Below are positions 56,138 through 64,000 of a stretch of DNA of 64,000 nt, piece by piece. The notes under the pieces are model-generated. The model was not told the DNA's origin, made no database searches, and saw nothing but the letters and a program-made list of their open reading frames with translations. The stretch is taken from contig NZ_CP017279.1 in the NCBI RefSeq assembly GCF_001750725.1, positions 3,844,001 to 3,908,000 on the forward strand, given 5' to 3'. A program made the translations under genes and the position numbers. The DNA is from Enterobacter ludwigii. GTDB lineage: Bacteria > Pseudomonadota > Gammaproteobacteria > Enterobacterales > Enterobacteriaceae. Numbering within the stretch: position 1 is the stretch's first letter; each line of letters opens with the position of its first letter.

Positions 56138-57213
56138 TTTGGCTGGCCGAACATTTGGTCAAATATTATTCAGGCTTTAACGTCTTTTCCTATCTGACGT
56201 TTCGCGCCATTGTCAGCCTGCTGACTGCGCTGTTCATCTCTTTGTGGATGGGCCCGCGCATGATTGCCCGTCTGCAAAAACTCTCCTTCGGTCAGGTTGT
56301 GCGTAACGACGGTCCGGAGTCGCACTTCAGCAAGCGAGGTACGCCGACCATGGGCGGGATCATGATCCTGACCGCGATCGTTGTTTCCGTACTGCTGTGG
56401 GCTTATCCCTCTAACCCGTACGTCTGGTGCGTACTTACCGTGCTGGTGGGCTACGGCATCATTGGGTTTGTTGATGATTACCGCAAGGTCGTGCGTAAAG
56501 ACACCAAGGGCCTGATCGCCCGCTGGAAATACTTCTGGATGTCGGTGATTGCGCTGGGCGTGGCCTTCGCGCTGTATCTGGCAGGAAAAGACACCCCCGC
56601 CACCGAGCTGGTGGTGCCGTTCTTTAAAGATGTGATGCCGCAACTGGGGCTGTTCTACATTCTGCTGGCCTACTTCGTCATCGTGGGCACCGGTAATGCC
56701 GTAAACCTGACCGACGGTCTGGATGGCCTGGCGATTATGCCAACCGTCTTCGTCGCCGCCGGTTTTGCGCTGGTGGCGTGGGCCACAGGTAATATGAACT
56801 TTGCTAACTATCTGCACATTCCATACCTGCGACACGCAGGCGAACTGGTTATCGTCTGTACGGCGATTGTCGGGGCGGGACTGGGCTTCCTGTGGTTCAA
56901 CACCTACCCGGCGCAGGTCTTTATGGGTGACGTCGGTTCACTGGCTCTGGGCGGCGCGCTGGGCATTATTGCCGTACTGCTGCGCCAGGAGTTCCTGCTG
57001 GTGATTATGGGTGGGGTATTTGTGGTTGAAACCCTTTCAGTGATTTTGCAGGTCGGGTCCTTCAAGCTGCGCGGTCAGCGCATCTTCCGTATGGCACCGA
57101 TTCACCATCACTATGAACTGAAAGGCTGGCCGGAACCGCGCGTGATTGTGCGCTTCTGGATTATTTCGCTGATGCTGGTGCTGATTGGCCTGGCAACGCT
57201 GAAGGTACGTTAA
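56131..57213 (+). CDS. mraY: Phospho-MurNAc-pentapeptide translocase
   Basis: Transfers phospho-MurNAc-pentapeptide to undecaprenyl phosphate, giving lipid I. A 360-residue protein with ten membrane helices. The catalytic acidic motifs [15 protein letters not shown] and [10 protein letters not shown] and the histidine-rich [15 protein letters not shown] loop are intact. It overlaps murF by 7 bp and is followed 2 bp later by murD. Confidence 0.98.
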   Translation: MLVWLAEHLVKYYSGFNVFSYLTFRAIVSLLTALFISLWMGPRMIARLQKLSFGQVVRNDGPESHFSKRGTPTMGGIMILTAIVVSVLLWAYPSNPYVWCVLTVLVGYGIIGFVDDYRKVVRKDTKGLIARWKYFWMSVIALGVAFALYLAGKDTPATELVVPFFKDVMPQLGLFYILLAYFVIVGTGNAVNLTDGLDGLAIMPTVFVAAGFALVAWATGNMNFANYLHIPYLRHAGELVIVCTAIVGAGLGFLWFNTYPAQVFMGDVGSLALGGALGIIAVLLRQEFLLVIMGGVFVVETLSVILQVGSFKLRGQRIFRMAPIHHHYELKGWPEPRVIVRFWIISLMLVLIGLATLKVR

Positions 57214-57215
57214 TC

Positions 57216-58532
57216 ATGGCAGATTACCAGGGCAAAAAAGTCGTTATCATCGGGTTGGGGCTGACAGGCCTCTCCTGCGTGGACTTTTTCCTCGCGCGCG
57301 GCGTGACGCCGCGCGTAATGGATACGCGTGTTTCTCCGCCGGGTCTGGATAAACTGCCGGAACAGGTTGAACGCCACCTTGGTGGTCTGAATGATGACTG
57401 GCTGCTGGCAGCCGATCTGATTGTCGCCAGCCCCGGTATGGCGCTGGCGCATCCTTCACTCAGCGCCGCGGCCGATGCGGGCGTTGAGATTGTCGGTGAT
57501 ATTGAGTTGTTCTGCCGTGAAGCGCAGGCACCCGTTATCGCGATTACCGGCTCTAACGGTAAAAGCACCGTCACCACCCTTGTGGGTGAGATGGCGAAAG
57601 CGGCGGGCATGAACGTGGGCGTGGGAGGCAATATTGGCCTGCCAGCGCTAATGCTGCTGGATAAAGGCTGTGAATTGTACGTCCTCGAGCTTTCCAGCTT
57701 CCAGCTGGAAACGACCTCCAGCCTTCGTGCGGCCGCGGCGACGATCCTTAACGTTACTGAAGATCATATGGATCGCTATCCGTTTGGTCTGCAGCAGTAC
57801 CGCGCCGCCAAACTGCGCATTTATGAAAATGCGAAGGTCTGCGTCGTCAACGCGGATGATGCCCTGACCATGCCGGTGCGCGGGGCGGACGATCGCTGCA
57901 TTAGCTTTGGCATCACCATGGGTGACTATCATCTTAACCGTCAGTTGGGCGAAACCTGGCTGCGCGTGAAGGGTGAGAAAGTGCTGAACGTGAAAGAGAT
58001 GAAGCTTACCGGCCAGCATAACTACACCAATGCTCTGGCGGCGCTGGCGCTGGCGGATGCCGTAGGGCTGCCGCGTTCGTCCAGCCTGCAAGCATTGACC
58101 ACCTTTACCGGCCTGGCGCACCGTTTCCAGCTGGCGCTGGAGCACAACGGTGTGCGCTGGATTAACGACTCAAAAGCCACCAACGTCGGCAGTACCGAGG
58201 CCGCCCTGAACGGCCTGCACGTTGAAGGGACCCTGCATTTACTGCTGGGCGGTGACGGTAAATCGGCGGATTTCTCCACGCTGAAACCGTATCTCTCCGG
58301 GAATAATATCCGCTTGTACTGCTTTGGTCGCGACGGCAGTGAGCTGGCTGAGCTGCGTCCTGACATTGCCGAGCAAACCGAGACCATGGAGCAGGCGATG
58401 CGGCTGATTGCCCCTCGCGTGAAGCCGGGTGATATGGTGCTGCTCTCTCCGGCCTGCGCCAGTCTCGATCAATTCAAGAATTTCGAACAGCGTGGCGATC
58501 TCTTTACCCGTCTGGCGAAGGAGTTAGGCTGA
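57216..58532 (+). CDS. murD: UDP-MurNAc-L-alanine:D-glutamate ligase
   Basis: Adds D-glutamate, the second residue of the stem peptide. The 438-residue protein has an N-terminal UDP-binding domain ([13 protein letters not shown]), the ATP motif [11 protein letters not shown], and the C-terminal segment [19 protein letters not shown]. It shares its last base with the first base of ftsW. Confidence 0.98.
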   Translation: MADYQGKKVVIIGLGLTGLSCVDFFLARGVTPRVMDTRVSPPGLDKLPEQVERHLGGLNDDWLLAADLIVASPGMALAHPSLSAAADAGVEIVGDIELFCREAQAPVIAITGSNGKSTVTTLVGEMAKAAGMNVGVGGNIGLPALMLLDKGCELYVLELSSFQLETTSSLRAAAATILNVTEDHMDRYPFGLQQYRAAKLRIYENAKVCVVNADDALTMPVRGADDRCISFGITMGDYHLNRQLGETWLRVKGEKVLNVKEMKLTGQHNYTNALAALALADAVGLPRSSSLQALTTFTGLAHRFQLALEHNGVRWINDSKATNVGSTEAALNGLHVEGTLHLLLGGDGKSADFSTLKPYLSGNNIRLYCFGRDGSELAELRPDIAEQTETMEQAMRLIAPRVKPGDMVLLSPACASLDQFKNFEQRGDLFTRLAKELG

Positions 58533-59776
58533 TGCGTTTATCTCTCCCTCGCCTGAAAATGCCGCGCCTGCCAGGATTTGGCGTTCTGGCGTGGGTGTTT
58601 GCGGCACTCAAAGGCTGGGTGATGGGCTCTCGTCAAAAAGATAACGACAGCCTGGTCATGTACGACCGTACGCTCTTCTGGCTCACGCTGGGACTGGCGG
58701 CGGTTGGTTTTATCATGGTGACCTCGGCGTCAATGCCTGTCGGGCAGCGACTGGCGAACGACCCGTTCCTGTTTGCGAAACGTGATGGCCTGTACATCAT
58801 CCTGGCGTTCTGTCTGGCGCTGGTGACATTACGTCTGCCGATGGAGTTCTGGCAGCGGCACAGTACCGCGATGCTGATCGCCTCCATCATTATGCTGTTA
58901 ATCGTACTGGTGGTGGGGAGCTCCGTAAACGGGGCATCGCGCTGGATTGCCTTTGGCCCACTGCGTATTCAGCCCGCGGAATTTACCAAGCTCTCCCTGT
59001 TCTGCTACCTGGCTAACTACCTGGTACGTAAAGTGGATGAAGTGCGTAATAACCTGCGCGGCTTCTTAAAACCCATGGGCGTTATTCTGGTGCTGGCGGT
59101 CTTACTGCTGGCGCAGCCTGACCTTGGTACCGTGGTCGTGCTGTTTGTCACCACGCTGGCAATGCTGTTCCTGGCCGGGGCGAAGCTGTGGCAGTTCATC
59201 GCCATCATCGGAATGGGTATCTCAGCGGTTGTGCTGCTGATCCTCGCCGAGCCTTACCGTATCCGCCGTGTGACCTCATTCTGGAACCCGTGGGAAGACC
59301 CGTTTGGCAGCGGTTATCAGCTAACGCAGTCGCTGATGGCTTTTGGTCGCGGTGAAGTCTGGGGTCAGGGGCTGGGCAACTCGGTACAGAAACTGGAGTA
59401 TTTACCCGAAGCGCACACTGACTTCATCTTCTCCATTATTGGGGAAGAACTGGGTTATATCGGTGTGGTATTAGCGCTATTAATGGTATTCTTCGTCGCT
59501 TTCCGCGCCATGTCGATTGGGCGGAAAGCGCTGGAGATCGATCACCGCTTTTCAGGTTTCTTAGCCTGCTCAATAGGTATCTGGTTTAGTTTCCAGGCAT
59601 TGGTTAACGTCGGGGCCGCAGCGGGTATGCTGCCGACCAAAGGCCTGACGTTGCCGTTGATCAGTTATGGTGGTTCCAGTCTGCTGATTATGTCGACGGC
59701 CATCATGATGTTGTTACGCATAGATTATGAAACGCGTCTGGAAAAAGCCCAAGCGTTTACACGAGGTTCACGATGA
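58532..59776 (+). CDS. ftsW: Septal peptidoglycan polymerase FtsW
   Basis: A SEDS-family glycosyltransferase that polymerises lipid II with FtsI at the septum. The 414-residue protein has a cytoplasmic N-terminus and about ten membrane helices. SEDS marks include [20 protein letters not shown], the large periplasmic loop with [19 protein letters not shown], and [10 protein letters not shown] near the end. It overlaps murG by 4 bp. Confidence 0.98.
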   Translation: MRLSLPRLKMPRLPGFGVLAWVFAALKGWVMGSRQKDNDSLVMYDRTLFWLTLGLAAVGFIMVTSASMPVGQRLANDPFLFAKRDGLYIILAFCLALVTLRLPMEFWQRHSTAMLIASIIMLLIVLVVGSSVNGASRWIAFGPLRIQPAEFTKLSLFCYLANYLVRKVDEVRNNLRGFLKPMGVILVLAVLLLAQPDLGTVVVLFVTTLAMLFLAGAKLWQFIAIIGMGISAVVLLILAEPYRIRRVTSFWNPWEDPFGSGYQLTQSLMAFGRGEVWGQGLGNSVQKLEYLPEAHTDFIFSIIGEELGYIGVVLALLMVFFVAFRAMSIGRKALEIDHRFSGFLACSIGIWFSFQALVNVGAAAGMLPTKGLTLPLISYGGSSLLIMSTAIMMLLRIDYETRLEKAQAFTRGSR

Positions 59777-60837
59777 ATCAACCGAAGCGGTTAATGGTGA
59801 TGGCAGGCGGTACCGGTGGACATGTGTTCCCGGGGCTCGCAGTTGCGCACCATTTAATGGATCAGGGCTGGCAGGTACGCTGGCTGGGAACCGCGGATCG
59901 CATGGAAGCCGACCTGGTACCGAAGCACGGTATCGAGATCGACTTTATTCGCATTTCCGGCTTACGCGGAAAAGGCATTAAGGCCCAGCTTCTGGCTCCG
60001 GTGCGTATTTTCAACGCCTGGCGTCAGGCGCGCGCCATCATGAAGCGTTTTAAGCCTGATGTGGTGCTGGGGATGGGCGGCTATGTTTCTGGCCCGGGTG
60101 GGCTGGCGGCCTGGTCATTGGGCATCCCCGTGGTGCTGCATGAGCAGAACGGCATTGCCGGTCTGACCAATAAATGGCTGGCGAAAATTGCCACCAAAGT
60201 GATGCAGGCTTTCCCAGGAGCCTTCCCGAAGGCGGACGTGGTGGGTAACCCGGTGCGCGTAGACGTGCTGGCGCTGCCATTACCGGATGCGCGCCTGGCG
60301 GGTCGTGAAGGGCCGGTCCGTGTGCTGGTCGTTGGCGGTTCTCAGGGCGCACGCATTTTAAACCAGACGATGCCGCAGGTTGCAGCAAAGCTGGGGGATG
60401 CGGTGACAATCTGGCACCAAAGCGGAAAAGGTGCTCAGCAGATGGTTGAGCAGGCTTACGCCGATGAAGGCCAGCCGCAGCATAAAGTGACGGAATTTAT
60501 CGACGACATGGCCGCAGCGTATGCCTGGGCCGATGTCGTGGTCTGCCGCTCTGGCGCATTGACGGTGAGCGAAATTGCCGCCGCCGGGTTGCCGGCTCTG
60601 TTTGTGCCGTTCCAGCACAAAGACAGACAGCAGTACTGGAACGCGCTGCCGCTTGAGAAAGCCGGCGCCGCGAAAATATTTGAACAGCCACAATTTACCG
60701 CCGATACGGTCGCCACCACCCTGGCGGGCTGGAACAGAGAGGCATTACTGGAGATGGCGCAACGCGCACGCGCGACCGCTATTCCTGATGCAACGGAACG
60801 GGTGGCAAAAGAAGTGAGCCTGGCAGCCCAGGCTTAA
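59773..60837 (+). CDS. murG: Lipid II synthase (UDP-GlcNAc transferase)
   Basis: Adds GlcNAc to lipid I on the inner face of the membrane. A GT28/GT-B enzyme of 354 residues with glycine-rich loops [12 protein letters not shown] and [11 protein letters not shown], the hydrophobic membrane-facing patch around [12 protein letters not shown], and a UDP-GlcNAc site near [10 protein letters not shown]. It is followed by the only sizeable gap of the cluster, 58 bp containing a hairpin. Confidence 0.98.
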   Translation: MNQPKRLMVMAGGTGGHVFPGLAVAHHLMDQGWQVRWLGTADRMEADLVPKHGIEIDFIRISGLRGKGIKAQLLAPVRIFNAWRQARAIMKRFKPDVVLGMGGYVSGPGGLAAWSLGIPVVLHEQNGIAGLTNKWLAKIATKVMQAFPGAFPKADVVGNPVRVDVLALPLPDARLAGREGPVRVLVVGGSQGARILNQTMPQVAAKLGDAVTIWHQSGKGAQQMVEQAYADEGQPQHKVTEFIDDMAAAYAWADVVVCRSGALTVSEIAAAGLPALFVPFQHKDRQQYWNALPLEKAGAAKIFEQPQFTADTVATTLAGWNREALLEMAQRARATAIPDATERVAKEVSLAAQA

Positions 60838-60842
60838 CCCTC

Positions 60843-60872
60843 GCAGCGCGTGTTGCGCTGCACGAATTTTTT
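60843..60872 (+). terminator. Hairpin with T-tract between murG and murC
   Basis: GCAGCGC-gtgtt-GCGCTGC, a perfect 7-bp GC-rich stem, followed by acg-AATTTTTT. It has the form of an intrinsic terminator, though the T-run begins 3-5 nt after the stem, so it is probably partial. Confidence 0.5.
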
Positions 60873-60895
60873 AAGTAGTCGATGGCGTTTAGAGA

Positions 60896-62371
60896 ATGAA
60901 TACACAACAACTGGCAAAACTGCGTTCTATCGTGCCCGAGATGCGTCGCGTCCGGCACATTCACTTTGTTGGCATCGGTGGTGCTGGCATGGGCGGTATT
61001 GCCGAAGTGTTAGCTAACGAAGGCTATCAGATCAGCGGGTCTGACCTGGCGCCAAACCCTGTTACGCAGCAGCTGGCGTCGCTTGGGGCGACTATCTATT
61101 TCAATCATCGCCCGGAAAACGTGCGCGATGCGAGTGTGGTGGTCGTGTCGAGCGCCATCTCCTCTGATAACCCGGAAATCGTGGCCGCGCACGAAGCGCG
61201 TATTCCGGTGATCCGCCGTGCGGAAATGCTGGCGGAGTTGATGCGTTTTCGACATGGCATTGCGATTGCCGGGACCCACGGCAAAACCACCACCACGGCG
61301 ATGGTCTCCAGCATTTATGCAGAAGCGGGCCTCGACCCGACGTTCGTCAATGGTGGTCTGGTAAAAGCGGCAGGCGTGCATGCGCGTCTCGGACACAGCC
61401 GTTATTTAATTGCCGAAGCGGATGAGAGCGATGCGTCGTTCCTGCATCTGCAGCCGATGGTCGCCATCGTCACCAATATCGAAGCCGACCATATGGATAC
61501 TTACCAGGGCGACTTCGAGAACTTAAAGCAGACCTTTATTAATTTCCTGCACAACCTGCCGTTCTATGGACGCGCGGTAATGTGTGTAGACGATCCGGTG
61601 ATTCGCGAGCTGTTGCCGCGCGTCGGACGTCAAATCACGACTTACGGCTTCAGCGAAGACGCTGATGTCCGCGTGGAAGATTACAAACAGCTGGGTGCGC
61701 AGGGGCATTTCACCCTGGCGCGTCAGGACAAAGAACTGCTGCATGTCACCCTGAATGCACCAGGGCGTCACAACGCCCTGAATGCCGCAGCGGCAGTGGC
61801 CGTGGCGACAGAAGAAGGCATTGATGACGAAGCCATTCTTCGTGCACTGGAAAGCTTCCAGGGAACCGGGCGTCGCTTCGACTTCCTCGGTGAATACCCG
61901 CTGGAGGCGGTGAACGGTAAACCCGGTACTGCCATGCTGGTTGATGACTACGGTCACCACCCGACGGAAGTGGACGCGACGATCAAAGCCGCGCGTGCAG
62001 GCTGGCCAGAAAAAAATCTGGTCATGATCTTCCAGCCGCACCGTTTCACGCGTACCCGTGACCTGTATGACGATTTCGCCAGCGTCCTGTCACAGGTGGA
62101 TACGCTCCTGATGCTGGATGTTTATGCAGCGGGCGAAACTCCTATTCCTGGTGCAGACAGCCGTTCTTTATGTCGTACCATCCGCGGACGCGGTAAAGTA
62201 GACCCTATTTTGGTTTCCGATCCTGCTCAGGTGGCTGAAATTCTGGCCCCGGTGCTGACCGGCAACGATCTAATTCTGATTCAGGGCGCGGGAAATATCG
62301 GCAAAATCGCCCGTACCTTAGCTGAAATCAAACTGAAGCCGCAAACTCAGGAGGATGAGCATCATGGCTGA
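60896..62371 (+). CDS. murC: UDP-MurNAc-L-alanine ligase
   Basis: Adds L-alanine, the first residue of the stem peptide. The 491-residue protein has a Rossmann start [17 protein letters not shown], the ATP motif [11 protein letters not shown] and the C-terminal-domain segment [19 protein letters not shown]. The ribosome site before the ATG is weak (TTAGAGA). The end overlaps ddlB by 8 bp. Confidence 0.98.
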   Translation: MNTQQLAKLRSIVPEMRRVRHIHFVGIGGAGMGGIAEVLANEGYQISGSDLAPNPVTQQLASLGATIYFNHRPENVRDASVVVVSSAISSDNPEIVAAHEARIPVIRRAEMLAELMRFRHGIAIAGTHGKTTTTAMVSSIYAEAGLDPTFVNGGLVKAAGVHARLGHSRYLIAEADESDASFLHLQPMVAIVTNIEADHMDTYQGDFENLKQTFINFLHNLPFYGRAVMCVDDPVIRELLPRVGRQITTYGFSEDADVRVEDYKQLGAQGHFTLARQDKELLHVTLNAPGRHNALNAAAAVAVATEEGIDDEAILRALESFQGTGRRFDFLGEYPLEAVNGKPGTAMLVDDYGHHPTEVDATIKAARAGWPEKNLVMIFQPHRFTRTRDLYDDFASVLSQVDTLLMLDVYAAGETPIPGADSRSLCRTIRGRGKVDPILVSDPAQVAEILAPVLTGNDLILIQGAGNIGKIARTLAEIKLKPQTQEDEHHG

Positions 62372-63284
62372 TAAGATTGCTGTCCTGTCTGGCGGCACAT
62401 CCGCCGAGCGCGAGGTTTCCCTGAATTCAGGTGCCGCTGTACTGGCGGGCCTGCGTGAAGGTGGTGTGGATGCGCACCTGGTCGATCCGAAAGAGACTGA
62501 CGTAACCCAGTTAAAGGCGATGGGCTTCGATAAAGTCTTTATCGCGTTACATGGCCGTGGTGGAGAAGACGGCACCCTTCAGGGGCTGCTGGAACTCACC
62601 GGCATGCCGTACACCGGCAGCGGTGTGATGGCCTCCGCCATTTCTATGGATAAACTGCGCAGCAAACTGCTGTGGCAGGGCGCGGGTTTACCCGTTGCCC
62701 CCTGGGTTGCCCTGACGCGTCGCGAATTTGAAATGGGCCTCTCCGATAGCGTTAATGCACGCATTGCTGAGCTGGGCTTACCGGTTATTGTAAAGCCCAG
62801 CCGCGAAGGGTCGAGCGTTGGCATGTCCAAAGTTGATAAAGCTGAGGATTTATCTTCCGCTTTAGCCCTGGCATTTCAACATGATGAAGAAGTTCTGATT
62901 GAAAAATGGCTCAGCGGGCCGGAATTTACCGTCGCGATGCTTGGCGAAGAAATTTTACCGTCAATTCGTATCCAACCGGCCGGAACCTTCTATGATTATG
63001 AGGCGAAGTATCTCTCTGATGAGACGCAATATTTCTGCCCAAGTGGTCTTGAAGCTGAGCGTGAAACCGATTTACAGTCCCTGGTGGTTAAAGCCTGGCA
63101 TGTTCTGGGTTGCCGTGGATGGGGCCGCATCGACGTGATGCTCGACAGTGATGGACAATTTTATCTGCTGGAAGCAAATACTTCTCCGGGAATGACCAGC
63201 CACAGCCTTGTGCCGATGGCAGCGCGTCAGGCGGGGATGAGCTTCTCGCAATTAGTCGTACGTATTCTGGACCAGGCGGGCTGA
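62364..63284 (+). CDS. ddlB: D-alanine-D-alanine ligase B
   Basis: Makes the D-Ala-D-Ala dipeptide used by MurF. The start [11 protein letters not shown], 9 nt after AGGAGG, gives 306 residues; an ATG directly abutting the Shine-Dalgarno is less likely. ATP-grasp motifs [16 protein letters not shown] and [17 protein letters not shown] are present, as is [14 protein letters not shown]. coli has ftsQAZ promoters inside this gene. ftsQ begins 1 nt after its stop. Confidence 0.98.
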   Translation: MADKIAVLSGGTSAEREVSLNSGAAVLAGLREGGVDAHLVDPKETDVTQLKAMGFDKVFIALHGRGGEDGTLQGLLELTGMPYTGSGVMASAISMDKLRSKLLWQGAGLPVAPWVALTRREFEMGLSDSVNARIAELGLPVIVKPSREGSSVGMSKVDKAEDLSSALALAFQHDEEVLIEKWLSGPEFTVAMLGEEILPSIRIQPAGTFYDYEAKYLSDETQYFCPSGLEAERETDLQSLVVKAWHVLGCRGWGRIDVMLDSDGQFYLLEANTSPGMTSHSLVPMAARQAGMSFSQLVVRILDQAG

Positions 63285-63285
63285 T

Positions 63286-64000
63286 ATGTCTCAGGCTGCA
63301 TTGAACACGCGCAACCGCGATGACGAAGAAGAATACTCTTCTTCACGCCGGAGTAATGGAACGCGTCTTGCAGGTATTATTTTCCTGCTCGGGGTGCTGT
63401 GCACCGTGTTTATCAGCGGCTGGATGGTTCTGGGCTGGATGGAAGATGCGCAACGGTTGCCGCTTTCGAAGCTGGTGGTCACCGGTGAGCGTCATTACAC
63501 CCGTAACGATGACATTCGCCAGACAATTCTGGCGCTGGGATCGCCTGGCACCTTTATGACGCAGGACGTCAATATTATCCAGAGTCAGATTGAACGTCTG
63601 CCATGGATAAAACAGGCGAGTGTCAGAAAGCAATGGCCTGATGAATTGAAGATTCATCTGGTTGAATATGTGCCCATTGCGCGTTGGAATGATCAGCACA
63701 TGGTTGACGTAGACGGAAATTCCTTCAGCGTCCCGGCCGATCGTGTCAACAAGCAAAATTTACCGATGTTGTATGGCCCGGAAGGTAGCGAAAACGAAGT
63801 GTTACAAGGTTTTCGTGAAATGGGGCAGGTGCTGGCGAAGGACAGGTTTACGCTAAAAGATGCTGCAATGACGGCGCGCCGCTCCTGGCAACTGACGTTA
63901 ACGAATGGCATTAAGCTCAACCTGGGTCGCGGGGACACAATGAAACGTCTGGCGCGATTTGTAGAACTTTACCCGGTTTTACAGCAGCAGGCACAGACTG
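63286..64000 (+). CDS. ftsQ: Cell division protein FtsQ, 3' end outside the window
   Basis: A bitopic divisome hub that recruits FtsL and FtsB. About 238 residues are visible out of roughly 277 expected. The cytoplasmic tail (about 1-27) is followed by a membrane helix ([20 protein letters not shown]) and a POTRA domain starting near [20 protein letters not shown]. The beta domain is cut off shortly after [15 protein letters not shown]. ftsA and ftsZ are expected beyond the edge. Confidence 0.98.
   Translation, partial: MSQAALNTRNRDDEEEYSSSRRSNGTRLAGIIFLLGVLCTVFISGWMVLGWMEDAQRLPLSKLVVTGERHYTRNDDIRQTILALGSPGTFMTQDVNIIQSQIERLPWIKQASVRKQWPDELKIHLVEYVPIARWNDQHMVDVDGNSFSVPADRVNKQNLPMLYGPEGSENEVLQGFREMGQVLAKDRFTLKDAAMTARRSWQLTLTNGIKLNLGRGDTMKRLARFVELYPVLQQQAQT

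Overview
The window is a contiguous piece of an Enterobacteriaceae chromosome. Gene order and protein sequences match the dapB-carAB ... leu-ilvIH-cra-dcw region of Escherichia coli and Salmonella, but the details differ. There is no cai/fix cluster between carAB and kefFC, AraC has the 281-residue Salmonella-type length, and a sugar-isomerase/LacI pair sits left of dapB. I infer an Enterobacter-like organism (Enterobacter, Lelliottia or a close relative). The species cannot be fixed by reading alone.

Layout. Positions 1-2800 hold an accessory pair: a leftward class I mannose-6-phosphate-isomerase-like gene, cut by the window edge, and a divergent LacI/MalI-type regulator. The gap between them carries two near-identical 16-bp dyads and a near-consensus CRP site. 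Next come dapB (lysine/diaminopimelate), carAB (carbamoyl phosphate, with its full set of control sites), a small lipoprotein gene, kefF-kefC (glutathione-gated K+ efflux) and folA. The leftward lptD-surA-pdxA-rsmA-apaG-apaH operon covers outer-membrane assembly, vitamin B6, ribosome maturation and Ap4A hydrolysis. It is followed by djlA, rluA, rapA and polB, the last with a LexA box. The arabinose locus araBAD/araC has intact I1, I2, O1, O2 and CRP sites. After yabI come thiBPQ, led by a TPP riboswitch, and then sgrR, divergent from the sgrS RNA (which encodes SgrT) and setA.

From 38.9 kb lie leuLABCD (leader peptide and attenuator), leuO, ilvIH and cra, a branched-chain amino-acid and carbon-control block. 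From 49.7 kb to the right edge runs the division and cell wall cluster mraZ-rsmH-ftsL-ftsI-murE-murF-mraY-murD-ftsW-murG-murC-ddlB-ftsQ. Its genes are tightly packed and mostly overlap; the exception is a 58-bp murG-murC gap with a hairpin.

No tRNA, rRNA, insertion sequence, prophage or CRISPR array was seen. Most of the window is core genome and well understood. The least explained parts are the left-edge isomerase/regulator switch, the polB promoter placed inside the araBAD terminator, the competing hairpins between setA and leuD, an altered SgrT, and a block of atypical codons inside ftsI.
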